Source of the DNA: Agapanthus africanus
Lineage: Eukaryota; Streptophyta; Magnoliopsida; Asparagales; Amaryllidaceae
Reading direction: 5' to 3'
NCBI GenBank assembly: GCA_030015575.1
Contig: JASDDO010000006.1
Span: 204,233,632-204,297,631 of the forward strand
Length of the DNA stretch: 64,000 bases
Shown here in pieces: positions 37,190-48,602 of this stretch. Made by a program: the position numbers and the translations under genes. Numbering within the stretch: the stretch's first letter is position 1; each line of letters begins with the position of its first letter. The notes under the pieces were generated by a model. The model saw only the letters and a list, made by a program, of their open reading frames with translations, had not been told where the DNA came from and did no database searches.

Positions 37190-38745
37190 TGTAGGGTGTT
37201 TTTCGTCACCCCAGTGAGATGGGAATACGCGCACGCTTGTCAGGCGTACTACAGATTCCCCCTGCCTAGGGTAGGCTGGGGTTTAATGATTGTGGGGATC
37301 CGAATCTCCGGCAGCCGCGGACTAAACTGCCGTTAATTACCCCTCGCCTTTGGGGCGAGGGAACCTCCGATTAATGGGTTAAACTGGTCATGCGAACTCA
37401 ATGTGCGGTGTGCGTGTGTTTTGTTTGAAAAGGGGGTTTTGGGTATATCGGGAGCCACACAGAGTTTTTACGGGGGTCCCGAAAATTTTTTGGAGGGGGA
37501 GAATGTGGCGGAGTATGTATATGTGTGAATTTGTATACATATGCATATATATACATGTATATATAAATAAGGGGGAAAAAGACATTCAAAGGATGCGTGG
37601 GGCCAGCGCCTAGACGCTTGAGCGCAAGCGCGCCACGTGGACGCTTTGCGCTCGAGCGCAACACGCTGGAGCGCAACGCGCCACGTGTCGGCACGCGGGC
37701 GCTTTGCGCTCGAGCGCAGAGCGCTGGAGCGCAACGCGCCACGTGTCGGCACGAGGGCGCTTTGCGCTCGAGCGCAGAGCGCTGGGGCGCAAGCGCTGGA
37801 GCGCAAGCGCGCCACGTGTCGGCACGGGGGCGACTTGCGCTCGAGTGCTTGCGCTTGCGCGCAAGACCGCCACGTGTCGGCACGGGGGCGACTTGCGCTC
37901 TAGCGCTTGCGCTGGAGCGCAAGAGCGCCACATGTCGGCACGGGGGCGACTTGCGCTCGAGCGCTTGCCCTTGAGCGCAAGCGCGCCACGTGTCGGCACG
38001 CGGGCGCTCTGCGCTTGAGCGCCGGTGAGGAAAAGAGGCTTTTAGCCTGAAAAAAATTTCTCAGAAGAGAAATCAGAGAGGAGTTAGACTCCTGAGTGTG
38101 TTTTTTCTTCTTTTGGGGGGGGGGGTTAGTGAAAGATGTTCTTCTTCTTCCTCCTCTGTTAGCTGGATCTTGAAGATCAAGAGCTGTGGGATTTTTAAAA
38201 ATCTCTTCTTTTTGGGATCTAATAGAAGATCTGAGTTCCCCTTTATGGGTTTTGTGGTGGAAAACTATTTAGTTTTTGAAAAAGGAAGAGTAAAACTCTT
38301 GATTTAATTCAAGAGGAAGAAGAAGGTTTTGGAACATTGAAGATGGAAGAAAGAGCTCAGCTCTGAGACCTTTTTTTTTTGGAGAGAATGAAAAGTATAT
38401 TTTTTTATCCATCATCTTGCCTTTTATAGGCTTACATATTTGCATATAGCCCCTTGGGCTTCACAAAAATGGCATTTTAGCCATCCCATGGCTCATGTGC
38501 CACTTTATTTTTGCACATAAGCCATGGGCTTACAAAATATTGGCTTTATGCCCATTTTGCATACATTTATGTATAAAAAATTACATAAAAATTATTTATT
38601 ACATGATCTATATTTTAGCATGGAGGAGGCTGGCCGCGGGCTCGACTTGGGCATGGGCCCGCTTGACCTGGGCTTGGGCCCACCTGGCTTGGGGTTGACC
38701 TTGACTTTGACTCGGTCAACGGGGGTGTAAATTTTTACCCCAACA
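37190..38745 (+). mobile_element. Solo LTR of an unrelated family, TSD ATAGG
   Basis: 1556 bp bounded by TG and CA (TGTAGGGTG to CCCCAACA) with perfect 5-bp duplications ATAGG at 37185-37189 and 38746-38750. Element B lacks it at the same leader site, which gives the empty allele. I see no primer site, polypurine tract or terminal direct repeat inside, so a solo LTR is more likely than a TRIM. Orientation is not certain. It contains TATA-like sequence near 37545-37570, a GC-rich array at 37617-38020, a G run near 38116 and an imperfect GGGGGTGTAAA/TTTTTACCCC hairpin at its end. Confidence 0.85.
37617..38020 (+). repeat. GC-rich tandem array with seven G-box-like motifs
   Basis: CACGTG occurs at 37634, 37682, 37740, 37813, 37871 and 37987, with CACATG at 37929. 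Spacings are 48, 58, 73, 58, 58 and 58. Six of the seven are followed by TC, giving CACGTGTC (ABRE/G-box type) in five copies and CACATGTC in one. Between them lie palindromes such as TTGCGCTCGAGCGCAA. Long ORFs rich in Ala and Arg occur in several frames here, a composition effect rather than coding. Confidence 0.85.
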
Positions 38746-38811
38746 ATAGGTTTTCAGAAAAACCTGTCGTAGCCCTCCGTCATTTCAGATAAGTCCTACT
38801 TAGTATTCGTG

Positions 38812-39025
38812 CTACGTTTGTTGACCTCCGTCAAGGCGTAGTATGCGGTAGCTAACTAGTGTTTATCTGCTTATGCATATGATGCAGATTGGATTAGGGT
38901 AGTCGTACGACCTTGTTGACCTCCGTCAAGAATCGTGCGGGTGGGTTTGATTCAATCAAGAAATGACGGGTTGAACTTGACTTGCATCCTATGGTTTGTT
39001 GACCCCCGTCAAGGTCATGGGATGC
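38812..39025 (+). other. Three compound leader hairpins, B3
   Basis: Hairpin 1 (38812-38841) pairs CTACG with CGTAG. Hairpin 2 (38904-38939) pairs CGTACGA with TCGTGCG. Hairpin 3 (38984-39025) pairs GCATCCTATG with CATGGGATGC. Each encloses TTGAC, a CTCC or CCCC loop, and GTCAA. Confidence 0.62.
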
Positions 39026-39493
39026 TTGGGGCAAAATATTATCGGGAATTTCAAGTGTTGAAATTTGCAATGAGATTGCATACCTTCTATGAGATAGTTG
39101 GATCCCGATACCCACTGCGAGTAATTGTTACTCCTGGGAGAGTTTTAGACAGGACAATTAGCCGATCAAGTAGGTGTCTAGAAAGGTGTCAACGGGGTTA
39201 TGCCTCTGCGAAAACGAGGTTTATTTTAATTCGGTCCGTGCGAAAGCACGGGGAACCTCTCTTAAAGTACCGACACTGGCCTGGCTGAAAGATTGGCGAA
39301 ATTGTAGGGTATAATTAATCAAGGCTAGTTTTTCCTTTTAGGGTTTGAAGGAAGATTTGATAAAAACTGTGGGAGCCATCCTGATTAGATAAAATAATAA
39401 CCAATCTGATCTTGCAAGAGCATACGCTAAAGTGTTTTCTTCTCTCTCTCTCTCCAGGTAGCGACCATATAATGTAAGAATCAAGATAATAAT

Positions 39494-40309
39494 ATGGATG
39501 TATTGACCGAACCCGCATGTTATACTGTGCTGGGGAACGTTGGTTCCGTTCTTTCTTATAAAAGTTATAAGACTGAACAGGATATAGGGGAATACCAGGA
39601 TTCCCATGCCACCCGAATGAAGAAAGTACATGTTGATGCATTTTCTTCAGGTGTGTTCGTTAGAGAGAACTGTTTTTCTATTTGCTCTACGTCCTGGGTA
39701 TTAGATACTGGGTCAGGATCCCATATATGTAATCAGTTACATAGGCTGAGAAAAGGTAGAGAACTTGGAGAAGGTGATAAAGACATAAGGGTTGGAAATG
39801 GCGCAATTGTTACAGCTAAAACCGTCAGGGAATATCACCTTGTATTACCAAATGGTAATACATTGATTCTGAACGAATGCTATTACATGCCGAACCTGAT
39901 ATGCAACATTATATCGGTTTCTTTATTGAGTAAAGAGGGATATAATTTTGTATTACAGGATAATGTTATGAACATTTTCCTGAACCAAAAGTTGGTTGGA
40001 TCAGGCACGTTGTGCAATGGCATTTATGTTCTAAATCAATCAACAGTTCTAAGCATAACAAATACACACAAGATGAAGAGTTCAGAACTGAACGAATCCT
40101 TCTTGTGGCATTGTAGACTAGGTTACATCAATTCGACACGGCTAGCAATGTTGCATAAGGATGGATATTTAAATCCGTTTGAATTTTCATCTTATGACAC
40201 TTGCCAGTCATGTCTCAAAGGCAAGATGACCAAAACTCCGTTTACGGGACACGGAGAAAGAGTTACTGAACTCTTGGGACTGATACATAGTGATGTATGC
40301 GGTCCCATG
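39494..40309 (+). CDS. B3 gag-less copia polyprotein, cut by element D
   Basis: An open frame of 272 codons from ATG 39494 (MDVLTEPACYTVLGNVGS) to the D insertion. It carries the gag stump, then the protease motif LDTGSGSHIC (about residues 73-82), a GAG-pre-integrase segment with HCRLGYI (His-His side of the integrase zinc finger), CQSCLKGKMTKTPFTGHGER and the first catalytic Asp of integrase in IHSDVCGPM. It then runs into the D LTR and stops within two codons. No capsid or CCHC knuckle is encoded. The frame is intact up to the break, better preserved than in B, C or D. The remaining integrase, RT and RNase H are not in the window, so this is a partial coding relic. Confidence 0.82.
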
Positions 40310-42412
40310 TGTTAGGTCCACGTTACCCACCCCGGTTCTTTCGGGGAGGCGGAATACGTAAAACGAAAAATTTTCCCTAGCTAGGTAACATGGACCGTAT
40401 CATGAAAGATCGTTGCTAAACAAAACTAACAAAAATCTACAAGTTCTAACTACTATGTAGAATGGTTATACCTAGTCTTGAACTCCTTCTCTTCTTGTTG
40501 TTCTCTTGAACTCCTTCTCTTATTGTTGTTCTCCTCCTTACTTGCTCCTTGTAGTAGTTTGTACGGCTCCTCCTCGTCGTCTCCTCTTTGTCGAAGATAG
40601 ATCCACCCGAGGGCCTCGAACTTGAGCTCCTACCTCAACCTAGAGGTAACTAAGGTATTTGGTTTGCTAAACCTAGTACCCTAGAATGAGTAGAGATGTG
40701 TTATGGTGGCTTTGTCTCAAAAACTTATGATTTCCAACAAATGGAACACTTAAGGTTTTAGAGAGGAAGAAGAAGAGCTTTTGCAAAGAGAGAGAAAAGA
40801 TATGATAGAATGAGAGCTCTCTTTTGCAACCATGCACATATGAGAATAATAGATTAACAATAATAATCAAAAAGGAAAATGTGATGGTGAGTATGTAATG
40901 ACCATTATCATTTCATAATAAATGCAATTTGCAAAGATCAAGAAGCATCTTTGATATGAAATGATTATGGTCAAAATGTCAACAATGGTCAAAATGTCCA
41001 CCATGGTCAAATGGTCAACCTAACCATCACACAAAAATCCTTGATTATCATTATTAATCATATTTATCATTCTCATTAGGGTTGGGAAAAAGTCAACCAA
41101 AGTCAAATGGTCAACAACCCTAATGAGAATTCTCTGCCTCTGCCTCTATCAACAGTGCATACACACCCGCATCCGCGTTCCGAGAAATACGAATACAATG
41201 AGACAAAACCAATCCCAAAACCAATACCAGTATCTGGCTTAAACCACAGCCCACTAGTAATAACTGCCCGGTCACCAAACGTGCACAAGTGCGCGAGTGT
41301 GAACGAACCCTGTCGCAAAACCATGCGACCTCTACTCAGTTTTGCCCAAAGGCGAGTAACCCTCTTTATGGGACTCTAAAGAATCGGCACTACGCTGGCA
41401 GTGGGGTTAACCACAGGCCACAAGCGGTACTAGCTGTATATAACAGTCCCCAGGTAGATGCCGATAAGAAGACTGATGAGGTGAATCCATCCGAACTCCT
41501 ACTGAGCCTGTATGTGACAATCTCCGTACAGTCCGGTCTGTTCGTCTAAGAACATCGCATGGCGGGCCTAGGGGGGCGGTAAACGTCAGTCCCCTACTAG
41601 CGGTACAAGTCGTGCCGGAGTGTAGCCCAGAACACCTGAGATAACACTGGAAACCTACCAGTCTATCTCGCTTGCCCTGGCCAGGGACTTTGTGTAATGG
41701 CTCTCCTAGACACAGCGCGATATCAACTCCCAATACCGGGATAGACGAATCCTGTCTAACCGTCACTGCCTCTAAGTGCTTCGGGACTGCACCCAACTAC
41801 TACCTGTTTGCACGACTCAGTAGAGCCGTGGTAGGGTAGTAATCTAAGAACAGTGGGAACACACTCGAGGCGGAGTGACAGTGTCAAGTCAACGGACTAA
41901 GCTGTACTCATGTCACCTGGGAACTGTTAACTGACGATAGGTATAATACCAACCAACAGTTCCCGACGAGTCATGTCCAGTGTACTCGTAACCTAACGAG
42001 CACCTGCATACTATCTCCAGTACGACGTACTGATGGCTGTGGGACAGACCATCTCCCCTACTGGGAAGAGAAGCGTATGCACTAGTCTACTCTGGAGTAT
42101 CGATGCCCAGTCTCGATAATCCTACGAGTAGGGACCAAAATAAGGATGTGCTTATAGACTACCCAGCCCCTACTAGTGTGATCGCCATCACAACGCCGGT
42201 AGTCAAGCAAAGATCCTAAGGGCTCTACCAATATGTTTTTAGCGATATGTTAAAAGAAACATATACACATATTAAGATAGAAACAAACCAAGTAGCATAC
42301 TACTATATCGAGCAAGACTGTCGTAAAACCATATATATATCCCAAGCCTCCAAAATGTATTATACAAACCAGTACTATACAATAATGGCCTCTAGGGCAT
42401 ACATATCTAACA
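40310..42412 (-). mobile_element. Element D 3' LTR
   Basis: 2103 bp, bounded by TGTTAG and CTAACA, which are inverted repeats of each other. It aligns with the A-type LTRs (solo LTR 7410-9525 and A1). It carries repeated GTCAA/GACCA cores near 40972-41020. ORFs such as 41107-41379 are LTR sequence. Confidence 0.88.
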
Positions 42413-42431
42413 ATCTCCCACTTGCACTAAA
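42413..42431 (-). other. Polypurine tract, element D
   Basis: On the minus strand it reads GTGCAAGTGGGAGAT adjoining the LTR, the same as in A1 and C. Confidence 0.8.
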
Positions 42432-42468
42432 GGCCAGTAATTGGTGTACCGCATACCCAACGTCTGCA

Positions 42469-45400
42469 CTAAGGACAGCTGCCGGCGTACCGCATACCCA
42501 ATAGCTCAAAAAGTCGTTCGAACTGTGTTTGAGGGAGGGCCTTCGTGAATTGATCCGCTGTGTTGTCTTTTGTGTCCACTCTCCGTACCTCGATCTCCTG
42601 GCGATCAATGATCTCCCTGATCAGGTGATACCGCCTTAAGATGTGTTTGGATTTCTGATGGGACCTTGGTTCCTTCGCTAAAGCTATAGCCCCATTGTTA
42701 TCGCAATACAAAGGTATTGGGTCAACAATGGACGGAACCACCTGAAGTTCACTAATGAACTTCTTTATCCAGACCGCCTCTTTTGCGGCATCGCTTGCAG
42801 CAATGTATTCAGCCTCCATCGTTGAGTCTGCGATGGTATCCTGTTTGGAACTCCTCCAACATACCGCCCCTCCGTTAAGGGTAAACACAAAACCCGAGAC
42901 AGACTTGCTGTCATCTTTGTCACTCTGGAAGCTTGAATCGGTAAAGGACTCGACCCTGAGATCTCCATTACCGTAAACTAGGAACATCTCCTTAGTCCTT
43001 CTCAGTTACTTGAGAATGTTCTTCACTGCTGTCCAGTGGTCCTTACCTGAGTCTGAATGATATCGGCTCACCACGCTCAGCGCGTAAGCTACATCTGGTC
43101 TTGTACATAGCATCGCATACATTATAGATCCTACCGCCGAAGCGTAGGGTATAGTGTTCATGCGAACCCTCTCCTCGTCAGTCTTAGGAGACATCTTCTT
43201 GGAGAGGGTAATTCCGTGCAATGCGGGTATGTTACCGCACTTGGAATCCTCCATACTAAATCTCTTTAGTACGGTCTCTATGTACCTGGACTGTGAAAGT
43301 CCCAGTAGTCTCTTGGATCTATCTCTGTAGACCTTGATCCCCAGAATGTACGAGGCATCACCAAGGTCCTTCATGGAGAACCGTTATGACAAGAATAGCT
43401 TGACCGATTGTAGCATAGGAATGTCATTTCCTATCAAAAGAATGTCGTCCACGTATAATACTAGGAACACGACAGTTCGTCCTACAATCTTCTTATAGAC
43501 ACAAGGTTCATCTTCGTTCTTGATGAAATCAAATTCCTTGATTGCCTCATCTAAACAGATGTTCCAGCTCCACGATGCCTGCTTCAATCCATAAATGGAT
43601 TTAAGTAACTTGCACACCTTCCCGCTGCTCCCACTGTCTATGAAACCTTCTGGTTGATCCATGTAAACGCACTCTTCTAAACGGCCATTTAGAAAAGCCG
43701 TTTTAACGTCCATTTGCCAGATTTCATAGTCATGGAAGACAGCAATGGCAAGTAGGATCCGAATGGATTTGAGCATAGCCACTGGAGAAAAAGTTTCGTC
43801 ATAGTCCAAACCAGGTCTTTGACGAAAACCTTTTGCAACGAGTCTAGCCTTATAGGTTTCCACCTGCCCATCCACACCAAGTTTCCTTTTGTAGATCCAT
43901 TTGCATCCAACGGGTTTTACCCCAGGTGGAGCAATATCCAAGGTCCACACTTTATTGGTGTACATGGACTCCATCTCGGATTGCATTGCATCCAGCCACT
44001 TATCAGAGTCCCTACTGATAATGGCCTGCCTGAAACTGGTAGGGTCATCTTCTTCCAAGATGCAATCCTCTCGATCCCCGTCTATGAGAAAACCGTAGTA
44101 TATCTCGGGCGGATGAGAAATCCTACCAGATCTGCGGAGTGGCTGAGGTTCGTTCGGGGTTATTGAATCCTGAGGTTCTGTCAAATCTTCAGTTTCATTT
44201 TGTGGTCGCTGAATTTCTTCCAGTTCTACCGTGCTCCCACTAATTTCTTTTGCAAGAAACTCCGTTTCTAAGAAAACGGCATGCTGAGAAACAAACACCT
44301 TCTGTTCCTCGGTGTGGTAGAACAGATATCCATAACCATTCTTTGGATATCCCACAAACTTACATAAAACAGACCGCGCCTCTAGTTTATCTGGTTTATG
44401 TGTTTTAACATAAGCCAGACAACCCTATATCTTAAATCTTTTAAGATATGGCCTTTTTCCATTCCATATCTCGAATGGAGTCTTAGGCACTGATTTAGAT
44501 GGAACATCATTCAGTAGATATGCTGCTGTCAAAAGCGCATGTCCCCAAAATGAAAGAGGCAACTCGGCACTACTCATCATAGAGCGAACCATATCCAATA
44601 GGGTACGATTCCTCCGCTCCGATACACCGTTGTGCTGTGGTGTATAAGGAGGAGTAAACTGAGAGAGAATACCATTCTCTTTTATGTAATCTAGGAATTC
44701 CGTGCTTAAGTACTCCCCTCCTCTATCTGATCGGAGGATCTTGATACTTTTGCCAGTCTTGTTCTCTACTTCGTTTCTGAATTCCTTGAATTTCTCAAAA
44801 TCTTCGGATTTGTGTTTCATCAGATACACGTATCCGAATCTAGAGAGATCGTCAGTGAATGTGATGAAGTACGAGAACCCACCCCTTGCATGTATAGACA
44901 TCGGACCACATACATCACTGTGTATGAGTCCCAAGAGCTCTGCTGCCCTTTCTCCATGTCCGGTGAACGGAGATTTGGTCATCTTCCCTTTGAGACAAGA
45001 CTGACAAGTTTTATAAGGTGAAAACTCGAACGTATTCAAGAGTCCATCTTTATGCAACTTACTTAGTCTTTTCTCTCCAATATGACCAAGTTACAATGCC
45101 ACAAGTAGGATTCATTCGTACCTGAATTCTTCCTCTTGCGTGTGTTTTGTACATTGAGAACTGTATTCTGATTTAGAACGTAGATACCATTAAACAGTGT
45201 ACCTTCTGCAACCTGTACCTTATGAAGGTAGATGTTCATGATATTTCTATCAAGAACAAAGTTATATCCATCTTTATCGAGTAAAGAAACTGATATGATG
45301 TTGCAAACCATGGAAGGTACATAATAGCAATCGTTCAAAATCATAGTATTGCCATTTGGCAACCCTAGGTGATATTCACCGACGGCTGCAGCATTAACTT

Positions 45401-45716
45401 GTGCTCCGTTCGCTACTCTGAGCGACATATCAACAGGTACAACTCTCCTACTTTTTCTCAGTCCCTGCATTAAATTACAGATATGAGATCCTGATCCGGT
45501 ATCAAGTACCCAGGAGGTAGGGCTGACCGTAAAGCAGTTCTCAATTACAAGAACACCTGAAGTAGATGCAAAACCATGCTTCTTCTTCAACTGGGTATCC
45601 TTGGAATCCAAACAATCCTCTTTCCCTTGCTCATACTTATGAATGTTGTCGTAAGTTAGAGCCGAACCAACGTTCCCCAGCCCCGAATAAGAATTCGGAT
45701 CGGTCAAGCGATACAT
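42469..45716 (-). pseudogene. Element D gag-less copia polyprotein, four lesions
   Basis: The minus-strand frame starts at ATG 45716-45714 (MYRLTDPNSYSGLGNVGS). The gag stump leads in frame to GVLVIENC and the protease motif LDTGSGSHIC, then the integrase zinc finger, the catalytic region ([26 protein letters not shown]), RT (YVDDILLIG near 43445) and RNase H (DSTMEAEYIA) ending at 42469. Lesions relative to A1: a 1-nt deletion near 45092 after LWHC, and stops at about 44425 (Trp codon), 43384 and 43003. The gag capsid and CCHC knuckle are absent by an in-frame deletion shared with B, B3 and C. Few lesions suggest a fairly recent loss of activity. Confidence 0.9.
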
Positions 45717-46304
45717 TTTATTATCTTGATTAGGGCGTGAAAATGGCTGCTTCCTGGAGAGAGAGAAAATAAACACTCAACGTGCGCTCTTGCAAGATTA
45801 GATTTGTTTATTAATTTATTTAACCAGGATGGCTCCCACCGTTTCCTTAAATTCTTCATCAAACCTTAAAAGAAAGAACTAGTCAGGATTAATCGCACGT
45901 CACAATACTTGCTTAACCTTTCAGCCAGGCTGGTGTTGGTACTTCAAGGGAGGTTTTCCAACGCTTTCGCGAAGTTCCTTAATTAAATAACCTCTTTTTC
46001 CTGGAGGCGTAGCCCCGCTAACACCGTTCTAGACACCTACTTGGTTTATAGCATTGATTGTTAAGCGAAATATTCTCCCGAGAATAATCCAACTCATCAG
46101 TGGGATCAGGATCCAACTATCATCGTGTAATGACCTAGATAGAATCCACTCTAGTCACTACACTCCAGAAGGTATGCTAAATCTTCAAGTTTCAGTTTCT
46201 TTAGAAACTCCCGATGTGGTTTTTACCCCTAACGGTTTATGACCTTGACTAGGTCAACAAACCATAAACCGTTAGTCAAGTTCTTCCCGTCATTATCCTG
46301 ATTG
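45717..46304 (-). other. Element D leader fragment
   Basis: Read on the minus strand it contains hairpin 3 of the leader set (46235-46269, GTTTATG with CATAAAC), the conserved block ending in a pyrimidine tract and CAG near 45750, and no gene. It is interrupted at 46304 by the A2 LTR. Confidence 0.75.
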
Positions 46305-48348
46305 TGTTAGTGTATATGCCCTAGAGGCCTTTACTGTATCATACTAGTTTGTATATTACTTGATGGAAGCTTGGGATATTCACAGTTGTATATACAATCT
46401 TGCTCGAAATGGTAGTATGCTACTTGATTTGTCTCTGCTTTAATATGTGCATGTGTTTCTTTTAGCATATCACTGATATACATATTAGTAGAGCCCTTAG
46501 GATCTTTGCTTGATTACCAGCGTTGTGATGGCGCTCACACTCGTGGGGGCTGGGTAATCCATAAGCACATCCTTATACAGGTCGATGGTCGTTGGACTAT
46601 CGAGACAGGGCATCGATACTCTGGAGTAGACTAGCGTATACGCTTCTCATCCCAGTGTGGGAGACGGTCTGTCCCACAGCCGTCAGTACGTCGTACTTGA
46701 GATAGTATACGGGTGCTCGTTAGGTTACGAGTACACTGGACAGGACTCGTCGGGAACTGTTGGTTGGTATTATACCTGTCGTCAGTTATCAGTTCCCAGG
46801 TGACATGAGTACAGCTTAGTCCGCTGACTTGACACTGTCACTTCGCCTCGAGTGTGTTCCCACTGCACTTTGATTACTACCCTACCACGGCTCAAAGGAG
46901 TCATGCAAACAGGTAGTTTTTGGTTGCAGTCCCGAAGCACTTGGAGGCAGTGACGGTTAGACAGGATTCGTCTCTCCCGGTATTGGGGGTTGACATCGCG
47001 CTGTGTCCAGGAGAGCCATTACACAAGTAGTCCCTGTCCAGGACAAGCGAGATATACTGGTAGATTTCCAGTGTTATCTCAGGGTGTTCTAGGCTACTCT
47101 CCGACACGACTTGTACCGCTATTAGGGGACTGACGTTCACCGCCCCCTAGGCCCGCCATGCGATGTATCAGACGAACAGACCGGACTGTACGGAGACTGT
47201 CACATACAGGCTCAGTAGGAGTTCAGATGGGGTCACCTCGTCAGTCTTCTTATCGGCATCTACCTGGGGACCGTTACGTACAGCTAGTGCCGCTTGCGGT
47301 CTGTGGTTAAACCCACTGCCAGCGTAGTGTCGAGTCTTTAGAGTCCCACACAGAGAGCTATTCGCCTTTAGGCAAAATGAGTAGAGGTCGCATGGTTTTG
47401 CGACAGGGTTCGTTCACATCCGCGCACTTGTGCACGTTTGTTGTCCGGACAGCTTATACTAGCAGGCTTTGGTTTAAGCCAGATCCTAGTATATGATTTG
47501 GGATTGGTTTTATCTCTTTGTATTCGTGTTTCCCGGATCACGAATACGGGTGCGTATGCACAGTTGCTTGAGACAGAGAGAGAGGACTTTGATTAGGGTT
47601 AATGACCATTGTCATTTTATTAACCCTAATGCTTATGTGTGTATTATGGTTAATTGATATTAGTTTAATATAATTGTGCATGGTTATGGTTGTTGACCAT
47701 TTGACTATCTTGACTTGTTGACTTTAGTTGACATGTTGACCATCATCATTCCATATAAAAGATGCTCTTTGATCCTTGCAATTAGCATTAAATATGAAAT
47801 GATAATGGTCATGTCTTGATTAAGCCATGACAATTATCTCACTAATTATATATTTACAATAATTCACACATATATGTGAGAATGCTTCATAATTCTCTCA
47901 TTCTATGATTTTACTTTCTCTCTCTTGTTCTTCCTCTTCCTCAAGCTCTCCCCTCTCATGTGTTGAGAAACACTTGAGCTTGAGAGAAAACCTCTTGTAG
48001 ATAATCTTTACTCTCATCTAGGGTTCTAGGATTGGCACTTCTAGCACCCTAGTTACTTCTAGCTTAGAGTTGAAGCCAAAGGTTGAGGCTTTCGGGTGGA
48101 TCCTTCTTCGACGTGAGAAAACGACAAAGGTGATCCCTTTCCACTACTCCTAGGAGCAAGGAGAGAAGGACATAAAGCCCTAGGTATAACTATTCTACCC
48201 TTAGCTAGTTTCTAGTTAGCTTTAGCTTATTTTTGTTTAGCAAAGATTATCCTTTGTCTAGTCCATGTTGCCTAGCATGATAAAAATTTGATTTTTATTC
48301 CGTTTTCCGCCTCCCCGTAAGCACCGGGGTGGGCAACGTGGACTTACA
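46305..48348 (+). mobile_element. A2 copia element 5' LTR
   Basis: 2044 bp, TGTTAGTGTATATGCCCTAG to GTGGACTTACA, immediately followed by a primer site. It is close to the A1 LTRs (2082 bp). It contains six TTGAC cores within about 50 bp near 47693-47741. Confidence 0.9.
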
Positions 48349-48349
48349 G

Positions 48350-48361
48350 TGGTATCAGAGC
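48350..48361 (+). other. Primer binding site, A2
   Basis: TGGTATCAGAGC, one base after the LTR. Confidence 0.92.
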
Positions 48362-48556
48362 CTAACTAAACATAAACTAGCTAGGTAGTAAAGTGTATGG
48401 AAGTTCAATCGGAAAAATCGCAAAACCGAGTTTACAAAAACACAAACTTTCTGTTATTTTTTTTTCTGTTCAAAATAAAATAAATCGTACGTCAAAAATC
48501 ATCTCAGGGTTTTATGAAGAAAGCCACCAAAAACGATCCAGTGAATCGTTCAAAGA

Positions 48557-48602
48557 GCCGCGGTTCCGCGGCAATAGCAAGCTATTGCCGCGCAACCGCG
48601 GC
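48557..48602 (+). other. PBS-proximal GC hairpin, A2
   Basis: A 21-bp stem with one mismatch around a 4-nt loop. The arms begin GCCGCGGTTCCGCGG and CTATTGCCGCG. It lies 207 nt after the primer site. Confidence 0.68.

Larger units (their letters stand above)
35309..39493 (+). other. B3 untranslated leader, interrupted by a solo LTR
   Basis: About 2.6 kb of leader plus the 1556-bp insertion at 37190-38745. It aligns with the leader of element B (minus, 18646-21780). The blocks in order are a CATTAAT hairpin (36795-36811), a two-copy repeat (36876-37112), three compound hairpins (38812-39025) and a pyrimidine tract ending CAG at 39457. The perfect GC hairpin seen after the PBS in the siblings is not obvious here. 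Confidence 0.75.
40310..46304 (-). mobile_element. Copia element D, minus strand, 3' LTR, pol and part of leader
   Basis: Inserted in the B3 integrase sequence; the left flank is CCATG (40305-40309). It contains a 2103-bp LTR, a polypurine tract complement, a gag-less pol pseudogene and about 525 bp of leader, where it is broken by A2. Its 5' LTR and the right target duplication are not in the window. Its pol is closest to that of element C, but its LTR is of A type. Confidence 0.85.

Noticed and set aside
37397-38018. Several overlapping long ORFs rich in Ala and Arg, both strands
   Set aside because: They arise from the GC-rich tandem array in a solo LTR, where stop codons are rare in many frames; repeats, not a protein signal.
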